The translations under genes and the position numbers were made by a program. A stretch of 64,000 nt of DNA from assembly GCA_965263285.1 (NCBI GenBank), contig CBDHHD010000004.1, positions 868,001 through 932,000 on the forward strand, given 5' to 3'. This document shows, piece by piece, positions 10,816 to 18,319 of the stretch. The stretch's first letter is position 1, and every line of letters begins with the position of its first letter. A model generated the notes under the pieces. That model did not search any database, was not told the origin of the DNA, and saw nothing but the letters and a program-made list of their open reading frames with translations. This DNA comes from JASGCP01 sp965263285 (GTDB lineage: Bacteria; Bacteroidota; Bacteroidia; Chitinophagales; Chitinophagaceae).

Positions 10816-13800
10816 AGATCCTATGGGTAACAACTGTAGATTATTATTTAATACATATATAGACTTATTATCTATAGGCTTTCCTATATTATTATTGTTA
10901 TCACCCATGCTATAATAATGCATGGTAGCGCACACTGTAATTTCAGTGGGTCCATACGCATTAAATACTTCTATCTCTTGTTCATAATATCTTTTTATTA
11001 TATTTATATTGGGTGATTCTCCTGCTAATATCATTTTATCAAGAGACAAAAAAACATCTTTTTGTAAAATAGCTGGGGGTAAAGTGGCTATTTCTATATT
11101 ATTAGTTTGAATATAATTTGCTAATAAATAAAAGTCTTGTTGTATATCTGAAGATATAAGATAAGAGGTATGCCCATTACAAATAGATGCAAATAATTCA
11201 AAAACAAATGCGTCAAAAGAATAGTTCGCATATAATAACAATCTAAAAGTATTATTTTCTTTTATAGAATCTAACCATATTCTACTCTGTGCCATTTGAA
11301 GATTTATTACTGAACTATGTTCAATCATCACTCCTTTAGGATTCCCCGTTGTTCCAGAAGTATAGATAATATACGCTAAAGCATGAGAGTTAATGATTAA
11401 TGGTAAATGGTTAATGGTTAATGAATATAATTCTTTTAGAAATTGTTCATCTGTTACATTAACAATTGGCAACTCAATATTTTCAATTTTCAATTTGCAA
11501 TTTGTAATTAAGCACTTAGGTTGAGTGTCTCGTAAAATAAATAATACCCTTTCTTCAGGATATTCGGGTGAGATAGGGCAATAAGCAGCTCCACTCTTAA
11601 GCACTCCTAAAATAGCAATAATCATCCATTCACTTCGTTCTAACAACAAACAAATAATATCATCTGCTTTAGTATTGTAATTGTTATACAAATAATAAGC
11701 TAATTGATTAGCTTTGTTGTTTAACTCTTGGTAGGTTAGTTGCTTCTCCTCAAATACCACCGCTATATTATTCGATGTTCTTGCTACTTGCTCTTCAAAT
11801 AGCTGGTGTATGGTTTTGTCTTTGGGGTAGTCTCTTTCTGTTTTGTTATAATCGTATACAAGATAATTGTATTCTTCATTATCTATTAGTATAAGTTCTT
11901 GTTCTAATTTATTGTAACAAATAGGGATTTGTTGTAATAACAAAGACATTAATTTTAATAGCCTTTCTATTTGCTTCTCCTCAAACAGCTCTCCTGCATA
12001 TTTGATTTCTACACTAAGCACACTATCTTTCTCATAAGCCAATATAGTCAATGGATAATCTATCTTTTCTACTGATGATAAAAATATAGGCATTAATGTA
12101 TTCGCTTCTTGATTATCTTTGTTTGTAGGTATCGGATAATTCTCATACACTACCATCGTAGCAAATAAACGATCTGAAGAATTACTATGTAAACTACTTA
12201 AATTAGTATGTGTTAACTGATTCAATTGCTCCGTATCTTTCTGAATATTTTTTAATATATTTAATATGCTCTCATTAGAACTATGTCGCACTACCAAGAG
12301 TAGTGTGTTGATATACAAGCCTACCGATTGCTCTATATCATTAATTGGCAAGCTTCTGCCTGAAAACGTTATGCCAATAATATTCTCATTCCTATTGTCA
12401 TATACACTTAATGCCTTGCTCCAACACCACATGATTAAATTACTCCAGGTAAGTCCTTCTTGTTTAATGAAACTTGACAAAGCTCTGTATTCCTTATCTC
12501 TTATCTTAACCCCTTTTGATATGGGTTCTTGAATAAATTTGTAGTCTAACAGATTAATACCGTTCGCCTCTTGCTTTCTCAATCCCCTTACATCTATCGT
12601 TCTTTCTACACCAGATAGATAATCTACCCACCATTTACTATATATATCCTTTTTACTTTGCAGTTGTAAATACTCTTGTGCCCTCAAATAGGCTTGATCC
12701 TCTAATAGTTCAACTGGTGTATTTTGATTTATTAAACTATTATAAACTTCATGAATATAATTTAATAAATTAGGATTGCTCCATCCATCACTTATTGCAT
12801 GATGATTACTATATAAAACCACAAACTCTTCTTTATCTACTTGTATCAAATAAACCCTTAATAAATTACCCTTCGCTAAATCATAGTCCTCTTTCCTATC
12901 TTCTATTCGAATACCCTCTATCGCTTTTTCTTTATTTCTCTTATGCTGAATATCTCTAAATCGATAATCTAATGTTATCTTCTTATCTATAATCTGCACT
13001 ATCTCTTCTTCCCAATTAAACCGAACTCTTAGTCCAGGATAACGATCCAATGCTTGTTGCCATGACTGAATAAAATAATCCTCATTCACTTGGCTTTTAT
13101 ATTTCCACAATAACTGAACTTTATACGCATCGTCTCCTTCAGACTTACTCAAATAATGATAGATAAATCCTGCTTGTAAACTATTGGCTACATAAATGGC
13201 TTGTATCTCATTTTCTTGTTGCAATCTATTAAGCAAATCTTTGCTTACTATATAATTCGTATCACTTGTAGTAAGATAAGATCTATTGACTGACTGAATA
13301 TAATTAGTAATAACAATCATTTCTTGCTTAAAATATGTTGAAACCGTATCTATATATTCCTTACTCAGTCTTCCTCGTATTGAAAATCCCAAAACACCAT
13401 TTGCACCTACCCCCCCATTGATATCTAACCAAAGATTGCTTTTATTTTTATTAGATACCGACATCCCACTTGACTCATTTGTTAAAAACCAATCTTGTTG
13501 CTCTTCTTTCTTAAATACCCCCAAGTAGTTAAAGCTAATCTTTGGCAAATGCTTATACCCTCTTATAAATCCATAGCCAATACCTTTATTGGGGATTCTT
13601 CTCAACTCCTCCTTTACTTCAATAATTGACTCTTGCACATTATCATATATAGGCAGATGAATAGGTATAATACTCGTAAACCAGCCCATTGTCTTAGAAA
13701 TATCTATATCGTCTTGTAACGACTCTCTCCCATGGCCTTCTAATAGAATAGATATTTCCTGCTCATTAAATAACTTTCCTAAGGCTCTTGCTAAGGCAGT

Positions 13801-16800
13801 TAACAACAAATCATTTACCTCTGTATGAAATACTTGATTCGCAGCTAATAACAAATAACTAGTTATATCTCTATCTATTGCAATAGTTGTAATATAATCC
13901 TCTTCTTGTATAGTAGTCTTTGATAAGAGTTTTATTATATTCTCTTGCACCTTCTTCTCTACACCTTCCCAATAGGTCAACTCATTGGGATATTTTATTA
14001 TGTACTCTTTCCCCAAGTTTGCCCATTGTCGATAGCTGGTTCGTTTAGCTAATAGCTTCTTGCCTGTATACACTGTTTCTATATCTTCCAACAAAATACG
14101 CCAACTCACTGCATCAATAATAAGATGATGTGCAGCAATAAATATTCTCGCTGTCTTATTTTTATAGCCATGAATATAAGCTATTTGATAAGTCTTACTC
14201 TCGTAGATGTTAAAACTATCTTGCCAACTCGTGTATTGCCTTTTTAATTTCTCTTCAAATACACTAGTACCCTCTTGCTCATTCCATTCGCGAATATCAA
14301 GTATTTCTAACATCATAACCTCTTTCTCACTATCATAATATTGAATAATATTTCCTTCTGCATCTTTTCTATAGGTAAGTCTGAATGCATCATGCTGCTC
14401 AACAACTCTTTCTATCGCTATCTTCAATTTTTCTATTTCTAATTCTGGGGTCTCTATTAAAAAAGATTGATTATAATGATGCTCATTAGTCAGTTTTAAT
14501 TCAAAAAAATATTGTTGTATCGGCAATAAGGGCAACTCGCCTGATAGTTTGCCTTGTTCAGATAGATACACTTTAATTTGATGGTTACTCAATACATGCG
14601 CTACCATTCTTTCGATGGTTCTATGTTCAAAAACATCCTTCACACTCAACTCCTTTCCTAATTCACTTCTCACCCTACTACTCAGCCGAATAGATTTAAT
14701 ACTGTCACCTCCTACCTTAAAAAAATCATCTTGTACTCCTATATTGTTATTGCCTAATAATTTCTCCCAAATAGATAGCAGTTGTTGCTCTAATTCATTT
14801 TTAGGTGCTTTGTATTCTTTGCTATCAGCAAGGTTATATTCTATGGCTAATAATGCCTTTCTATCCAGTTTGCCATTCACCGTTAAAGGCATCTGCTCTA
14901 TTTGCAACAGCCCTGTAGGCACCATGTAGTCAGGCAATTGCTTAGATAGGTAACTTATTAATTCTTCTACATCCACTTGCTCCTTAGCAACAAAATATCC
15001 CACTAAGTATTTATTATTTCCTTTCTCATTAACCAATACTACAGCTTGTTCAATAACTTGTTCATCCTTTAATCCTTCAATCCTAGTCTGAAATCCTTGA
15101 ATCCTATTCTCTATCTCACCCAATTCAATTCTATAACCCCTTATCTTCACTTGAAAATCATTCCTACCTATATATTCAATATTGCCATCGGGGAGCATTC
15201 GAACCAAATCACCTGTCTTGTAGAGTTTGCTATTTCTATTTTTTTGTTTCTCTTCTTCAGTTTGAAAAGGATTTTTTATAAATCGTTCCGCAGTTAATTC
15301 AGGTCTATTCAAATATCCTCTTGCTACGCCATCACCTCCAATATACAATTCTCCCATAGATCCTATTGGCAATAATCTTATATTGCCATCTAAAATATAA
15401 GCAACTGTATTATCAATAGGCTTACCAATAGGCACAAGTGTTTCCTTATCTAAATTATTGCAATCAGCAAATAAAACATCTATTGACGCTTCCGTAGGTC
15501 CATATAAATTATATATAGATACCGCAGGAAACAAATGCTTAAACTTAATTACTGTACGAAGCTCCAACGCCTCTCCACTACAAAATAGGTATTTCAAAGA
15601 AACTAAACTATTCTCCTTATCTACTATATATTCCAAAAAGGCTACAAGTACTGATGGTACAAAATGAATAGTAGTAATTTTTCTCTCTTGTATCGTACTC
15701 AATAGCTGCGTAGCATCTTTTTCTAATCCTTGCTTTAACACAACTATTGTAGCACCTACCCAATTTGCCCATAATAACTCCCATACAGACACATCAAAAG
15801 AATAATTTGTCTTTTGCAAAACCCTATCTGCTTCATTCAATGGATATTTAGATTGCATCCATGCAATTCTATTAACTACTCCTTGATGATCAATCATCAC
15901 TCCCTTAGGATTCCCCGTTGTACCTGAAGTATAGATAATATATGCTAAAGAACGAGAGCTAATGGTTAATGGTAAATGGTTAATGGTAAATGAATATAAT
16001 TCTTTTAGAAATTGTTCATCTGTTACATTAACAATTGGAAACTGAACATTTTCAATTTCCAATTTGCAATTTGTAATTAAACACTTAGGTTGAGTGTCTT
16101 GTAAAACAAACAACACTCTCTCTTCGGGATACTCAGGAGAGATAGGACAATAAGCAGCTCCACTCTTAAGCACCCCTAAAATAGCAATAATCATCCATTC
16201 ACTGCGCTCTAATAGCAAACAAATAATATCGTCTCCTTTAGTTTGATAATTATTATACAAATAATTTGCTAACTGATTAGCTTTGTTGTTTAACTCTTGA
16301 TAGGTTAATTGCTTATCCTCAAATACCACCGCTATATTATTCGGTGTTCGTGTTACTTGTTCCTCAAATAGCTGGTGTATGGTTTTATCTTTGGTGTAGT
16401 CTCTTTCTGTTTTGTTGTAATCATATAACAGGTATTGATATTCTTTATCTGTAAGTATATTATATTCGCCAATAGTTTTAGTTGCATCTAATAAAACATC
16501 CCCTAACAATTTAAAATATCTTTCAAAAAAAACATCCATTAACTGCTCATTTATTCCAGTTTCTTTGCATTCCACAAAAAAACGAATACCTTGTTCACCT
16601 ACTCTTTGCATATTTATTATTAACCTATCTGAAAACATAGTGCTCTCAACCGTATCATATTGCCACTCTCCTTTACTTGTGCCATCAAAAGAAAACAATA
16701 ATTTACTCACATTGTCTTGTTGCACTAGCGCTACTGGCCTATCTAATCTATGAATATCCCCTGCATCTATCATCCAATAAGTAGGGGTATAGGCAGGAAT

Positions 16801-17775
16801 AACTTCTTCTCCTATTACTAACGTCTTTTTAATTTCCTTAAAAAACCCTTTTGTATCCTCCAGCAAGCATAAAAAACTCTTTGTACGAGTAATACAAAAA
16901 GGAATAAAAATATTATTAACTCCTTGTATATACGCCTTACTATTTACAAGGTAAGGCAAAGAAAACAATAATTTAGAGGGCGCTTCATATAAATGTTTAT
17001 AAAAAAGAACAGACAAAGTCGTTATATAAATAATGTAGTCTGTTACAACACGCTGTTTCGCTAATCTTGCCACTCCCATAACATATTCAAGAGGAACAGA
17101 ATAGTATCTAAAAAATTTATTTTCTTTATTATATTTATATGCCCCTTGAGGTAGCTTTAAAAAGTCTAAAGATATACTCTCTCCTCCCTCTAATTTCTCT
17201 CTCCAAAAATTCATTAAAATCTCACGATGTGTTTCTAACATCCCTTTAACTTTCCTTACAAAAAGAAGATTTTCTTGTTGTTGAGTTTTAATTGAAATCG
17301 AATATCTAAAATAAATATCATTATAATAATTTGAAAGTAACCGAACAAAGTCATATATAATCATCCCACCGCTGATAAGATGATGACACACAAACAAAAT
17401 ACAATATTTATCTATTCCTTTTTTAATAACACACAGTCTTGTTAAGCTACTTTTATTCGTTAAATCAAATGGCTTTCTAATCAAACTCTTTATTTCATCA
17501 AATGACAAAGCTTGATCAATATACTCTATAGAACTAGATCGATTATCAAATGAAGCTAATAAAATTTTACCTTGTTCTTTTGAAACATATAGGTGATAAT
17601 ATAAAAAATCCCTCACTATTCTTTTCCACGCCAAGGATAATCTTTCTATATCTAAAGAACCATGGATTTCCTGTAAAAAGAATACATTATAGCCTAATGG
17701 ATCTAATTCCCACTCATAAAAAAACAACTCTTGATAAGGTGATAGTAGAAGGCTATTATCTAAATCAAGATGCAT
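6190..17775 (-). CDS. Hybrid NRPS/PKS gene B: C*-A(Ser)-PCP-E-C-A(Phe)-PCP-KS-AT-ACP-TE (3861 aa)
   Basis: A complete two-module NRPS fused to one PKS module. Module 1: C-like domain (HHLISGG near 130), A domain (A3 near 614) with pocket D-V-W-H-F-S-L-I-D (Ser), PCP (GGDSIKS near 1022), E domain (HHLIIDAVSW near 1214). Module 2: C domain of the type that follows E (HHAISDG near 1656), A domain (A3 near 2134) with pocket D-A-F-T-I-A-A-V-C (Phe), PCP (GGNSI near 2533). PKS part: KS from about 2597 with TACSTG (2765), HGTATALGDP (2901) and KANIGH (2943); AT with GQGSW near 3130 and GHSLGE near 3224; carrier with GGTSL near 3551; TE with GSSMGG near 3701 and a His in GATHYN near 3836. No KR, DH, ER or methyltransferase is seen. 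The inferred product is D-Ser-Phe extended by one malonate-type unit with an unreduced beta-keto group, released by TE; linear, cyclised and tetramate-type outcomes all remain open. Confidence 0.97.
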   Translation of the reverse strand: MHLDLDNSLLLSPYQELFFYEWELDPLGYNVFFLQEIHGSLDIERLSLAWKRIVRDFLYYHLYVSKEQGKILLASFDNRSSSIEYIDQALSFDEIKSLIRKPFDLTNKSSLTRLCVIKKGIDKYCILFVCHHLISGGMIIYDFVRLLSNYYNDIYFRYSISIKTQQQENLLFVRKVKGMLETHREILMNFWREKLEGGESISLDFLKLPQGAYKYNKENKFFRYYSVPLEYVMGVARLAKQRVVTDYIIYITTLSVLFYKHLYEAPSKLLFSLPYLVNSKAYIQGVNNIFIPFCITRTKSFLCLLEDTKGFFKEIKKTLVIGEEVIPAYTPTYWMIDAGDIHRLDRPVALVQQDNVSKLLFSFDGTSKGEWQYDTVESTMFSDRLIINMQRVGEQGIRFFVECKETGINEQLMDVFFERYFKLLGDVLLDATKTIGEYNILTDKEYQYLLYDYNKTERDYTKDKTIHQLFEEQVTRTPNNIAVVFEDKQLTYQELNNKANQLANYLYNNYQTKGDDIICLLLERSEWMIIAILGVLKSGAAYCPISPEYPEERVLFVLQDTQPKCLITNCKLEIENVQFPIVNVTDEQFLKELYSFTINHLPLTISSRSLAYIIYTSGTTGNPKGVMIDHQGVVNRIAWMQSKYPLNEADRVLQKTNYSFDVSVWELLWANWVGATIVVLKQGLEKDATQLLSTIQERKITTIHFVPSVLVAFLEYIVDKENSLVSLKYLFCSGEALELRTVIKFKHLFPAVSIYNLYGPTEASIDVLFADCNNLDKETLVPIGKPIDNTVAYILDGNIRLLPIGSMGELYIGGDGVARGYLNRPELTAERFIKNPFQTEEEKQKNRNSKLYKTGDLVRMLPDGNIEYIGRNDFQVKIRGYRIELGEIENRIQGFQTRIEGLKDEQVIEQAVVLVNEKGNNKYLVGYFVAKEQVDVEELISYLSKQLPDYMVPTGLLQIEQMPLTVNGKLDRKALLAIEYNLADSKEYKAPKNELEQQLLSIWEKLLGNNNIGVQDDFFKVGGDSIKSIRLSSRVRSELGKELSVKDVFEHRTIERMVAHVLSNHQIKVYLSEQGKLSGELPLLPIQQYFFELKLTNEHHYNQSFLIETPELEIEKLKIAIERVVEQHDAFRLTYRKDAEGNIIQYYDSEKEVMMLEILDIREWNEQEGTSVFEEKLKRQYTSWQDSFNIYESKTYQIAYIHGYKNKTARIFIAAHHLIIDAVSWRILLEDIETVYTGKKLLAKRTSYRQWANLGKEYIIKYPNELTYWEGVEKKVQENIIKLLSKTTIQEEDYITTIAIDRDITSYLLLAANQVFHTEVNDLLLTALARALGKLFNEQEISILLEGHGRESLQDDIDISKTMGWFTSIIPIHLPIYDNVQESIIEVKEELRRIPNKGIGYGFIRGYKHLPKISFNYLGVFKKEEQQDWFLTNESSGMSVSNKNKSNLWLDINGGVGANGVLGFSIRGRLSKEYIDTVSTYFKQEMIVITNYIQSVNRSYLTTSDTNYIVSKDLLNRLQQENEIQAIYVANSLQAGFIYHYLSKSEGDDAYKVQLLWKYKSQVNEDYFIQSWQQALDRYPGLRVRFNWEEEIVQIIDKKITLDYRFRDIQHKRNKEKAIEGIRIEDRKEDYDLAKGNLLRVYLIQVDKEEFVVLYSNHHAISDGWSNPNLLNYIHEVYNSLINQNTPVELLEDQAYLRAQEYLQLQSKKDIYSKWWVDYLSGVERTIDVRGLRKQEANGINLLDYKFIQEPISKGVKIRDKEYRALSSFIKQEGLTWSNLIMWCWSKALSVYDNRNENIIGITFSGRSLPINDIEQSVGLYINTLLLVVRHSSNESILNILKNIQKDTEQLNQLTHTNLSSLHSNSSDRLFATMVVYENYPIPTNKDNQEANTLMPIFLSSVEKIDYPLTILAYEKDSVLSVEIKYAGELFEEKQIERLLKLMSLLLQQIPICYNKLEQELILIDNEEYNYLVYDYNKTERDYPKDKTIHQLFEEQVARTSNNIAVVFEEKQLTYQELNNKANQLAYYLYNNYNTKADDIICLLLERSEWMIIAILGVLKSGAAYCPISPEYPEERVLFILRDTQPKCLITNCKLKIENIELPIVNVTDEQFLKELYSLTINHLPLIINSHALAYIIYTSGTTGNPKGVMIEHSSVINLQMAQSRIWLDSIKENNTFRLLLYANYSFDAFVFELFASICNGHTSYLISSDIQQDFYLLANYIQTNNIEIATLPPAILQKDVFLSLDKMILAGESPNINIIKRYYEQEIEVFNAYGPTEITVCATMHYYSMGDNNNNIGKPIDNKSIYVLNNNLQLLPIGSIGELYIGGDGVARGYLNRPELTAERFIKNPFQTEEEKKQNKNERIYKTGDLVRMLPDGNIEYIGRNDFQVKIRGYRIELGEIENRIQGFQTRIEGFQDFRMIEQAVVLVNEKGDNKYLVGYFVAKEQVDIEELRSYLSKQLPDYMVPTWLLQIEQMPLTVNGKLDKRYLLDIKYHTAKELIVPHTTIEKELRAIWAKILDIEEEDISISDSFFRLGGNSILMIRVLTNIKRQYPDVVVNMPDLFTYPTIVALSSFIEGEIKKKVERDTIQVYCRKQIEQEDIAVIAMSGEFSQVEDLDKLWEVLEKKQETAKRYTMEECESLGIPKSVYAHSDFVPISNAMGFSSAYWDALFFKQTPQTARWLHPNIRKLVEHAWLCLDSTGYTVGREKRNIGVYAGVSNDMNYTVDFLSREDTSTFWEFSSLHASAATQVSYMLNLRGVALTMQTACSTGLAVVDTACIALQHGCCDMAIAGASRIDVQKRVGYMYSEGSIYSKDGYCKTFDEGSSGTIGGNGVGVVLLKRLSDAKRDGDKVLAVIKSAASNNDGSNKVSYTAPSVQGQSVCIAEAHLYSKTTLEDLDYIECHGTATALGDPIEVEGLYQAIEGVREIRKENHGVKKILLGSVKANIGHTDTTAGMAGLIKVLLMLQKEMIPGQPNFEKINPHIAIEKTCFEVSKHNCPWIRKEKGLRTAGVSSFGIGGTNVHLVVQEFDQAKEEECIEKRDMDSRIPYLFVMSAMSIRSLDLYQESLLKYIGEKGNKRLSDISYSLLDRKEGLGYRRWIVARNNEELQQQLSLPLPTSKIQEKEVVPNFVFLFDGQGSWYPNAGYEWYRDNAVFRQAVDRCLEITQLYYDFDYREVLYPLYYYSSSKKREVKGMDYIHASIFILGYGMASVLKSDGIEANAIMGHSLGELIGAVWSGLWTLEDGLGLIIERSRLMEKMPAGVLLSVQGSKDVYVGYDKREKLELVLENSPASFVVLGDRIILEDFREYCKNKGVESRCIEVLGLVHSEKMRKTGQLFSEAIEKRKVRKLDIRLMSCINGDWLSEKRAKSGVYWGDQMCSKVEFSKGIDRVLLEMPEAVFIEIGAGSGLCSFIQDTNAKAKVLSLLPSRLQREQGKEDVAKVFNRLEVWGMLWSLGVKVSWSELHLERVGEPKWVDVPVYCFDKQLYVMYEQEIVGLHADSSTDMLVKSREQGVLEEQRGCPSLEEEVKQVYQLVLGYEEISEVDSFSKMGGTSLRLIQLLTKIKNLGYEITMGELLRYDSIDKLSKYLEQEKERKIGDRDSSKDDNKHTVGSLYRDNILVLLREGSDKSKNIFFFHAVGGTVGGYMNIAQGISEEYNCYGIQNINVYGDQLIEVNKMEELVMIYVAEVLKVNPLAEKYYLAGSSMGGVLAYGVGSMLERMGKLVIVVTFDGWAYYTEAYHNRQRFDEVISMQIKKYKKGLQELNNKEQIDHFLSCAWKLMTCLLGYQIPKTEQLDMIICKASIVEEDRGSEANRDKLCGWRDFCGGNIDNFEIEGATHYNILEVGQNKIIEILNAKIKE
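10830..11325 (-). other. A-domain specificity core, Phe-type (gene B module 2)
   Basis: The core between A3 and the conserved GELYIGGDG motif gives pocket residues D-A-F-T-I-A-A-V-C, close to known Phe codes (D-A-W/F-T-I/V-A-A-I/V-C). The core is found only once in the window, while the DNA on both sides is nearly the same as at the other A domains. Confidence 0.75.
15959..15992. repeat. 7-bp tandem repeat inside an A domain (one of twelve sites)
   Basis: About four to five near-perfect 7-bp units (TTAATGG/TAAATGG on the plus strand) encode LTINHLPLTI-like peptides just before the A3 motif. Matching sites lie near 3752, 11391, 25739, 30270, 34810, 39350, 43325, 46540, 49739, 52937 and 60311. 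The Cys A domain of gene D, the only A domain of different ancestry, lacks it. Three units equal seven codons, so unit changes in threes keep the frame. Confidence 0.8.
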
Positions 17776-17790
17776 ACATAAATTTTAACA

Positions 17791-17824
17791 CAAAGCTAAT
17801 ATAATTATTTCTCATCTCAACAAA
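17791..17824 (-). promoter_or_regulatory. Bacteroidota-type promoter of gene B
   Basis: TAGCTTTG on the minus strand (17791-17798) fits TAnnTTTG and lies 15 nt upstream of the ATG at 17775. Candidate -33 elements are TTG after 19 nt (17818-17820) or TTTG after 22 nt (17821-17824). Confidence 0.6.
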
Positions 17825-17850
17825 CAATCAAATCTATTTATGTCTACAAT

Positions 17851-18116
17851 TTACAATTCTTTATTTGCATCTTTTAACAATGTTCTTTGCTTAATAACAT
17901 CTACTATTTCATCTTCTTTTTTAATGATATCTTGATGACTAACTTGCATTTCTATTACTTCAATGTTTTCTATAGGAACATATTTATCTACATTATTATA
18001 AGGCAATGATAATTTATATTGAAAAAAATCAGCAATTTCATCTTTACCAGATAGCATCGCTTTAAATAAAACACAACGACTATATATTAGCTTGCCAGTT
18101 AATACACCATTATTAA
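17851..18116 (-). pseudogene. 3' remnant of a D-type NRPS (end of TE domain)
   Basis: The last 88 codons of a thioesterase domain, nearly identical to the end of gene D (41242 onward) and including the probable catalytic His region VSHQDI. Homology to gene D ends at 18116, where an insertion sequence begins. No start or upstream modules remain. It shows that gene B once had a D-type NRPS immediately upstream, as gene C still has. The region 17776-18319 otherwise holds only the gene B promoter and the left end of the IS. Confidence 0.85.
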
Positions 18117-18284
18117 ACCAACTTGGTAAAAAAGTAGGAAAAAATCAGTAAAAACGGCTGTTTTTTAGGGGGTGTCAATTTTATAAAGTATTGATTTTGA
18201 ATATTTTGAAAAACAAAAAAGTGCGAAAAACCGAATTTGTAGTCCCTAAAATAAGTCAATCTTTTGTTAATATTTTAAAAAATA

Positions 18285-18315
18285 TTGTTTTTCTCATTTT
18301 GAGCCTTTATTTTTG
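18285..18315 (+). promoter_or_regulatory. Putative transposase promoter (TTG-N20-TATTTTTG)
   Basis: TTG at 18285-18287 and TATTTTTG at 18308-18315 match the Bacteroidota -33/-7 arrangement. The ATG at 18320 is only 4 nt past the -7 element, so the transcript would be leaderless or nearly so if this promoter is used. Confidence 0.45.
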
Positions 18316-18319
18316 CACT

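Larger units (their letters stand above)
12209..17841. repeat. 5.6 kb direct repeat, copy 2 (partner 1-5633)
   Basis: The promoter and first 1855 codons of gene B match gene A with a constant 12208 bp offset, no gaps, and only scattered substitutions. The match stops at about 5633/17841, where gene A is followed by the 147 aa ORF and gene B by a D-type NRPS remnant. Confidence 0.92.

Noticed and set aside
15959..15992. 7-bp repeats considered as a CRISPR or minisatellite locus
   Set aside because: There are no spacers, units are too short for CRISPR repeats, and the array has only four to five units within a coding frame.
18191..18319. Upstream start extending the first transposase by 43 codons
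   Set aside because: The extension covers the promoter motif and lacks conserved transposase sequence; the ATG at 18320 begins the conserved region.
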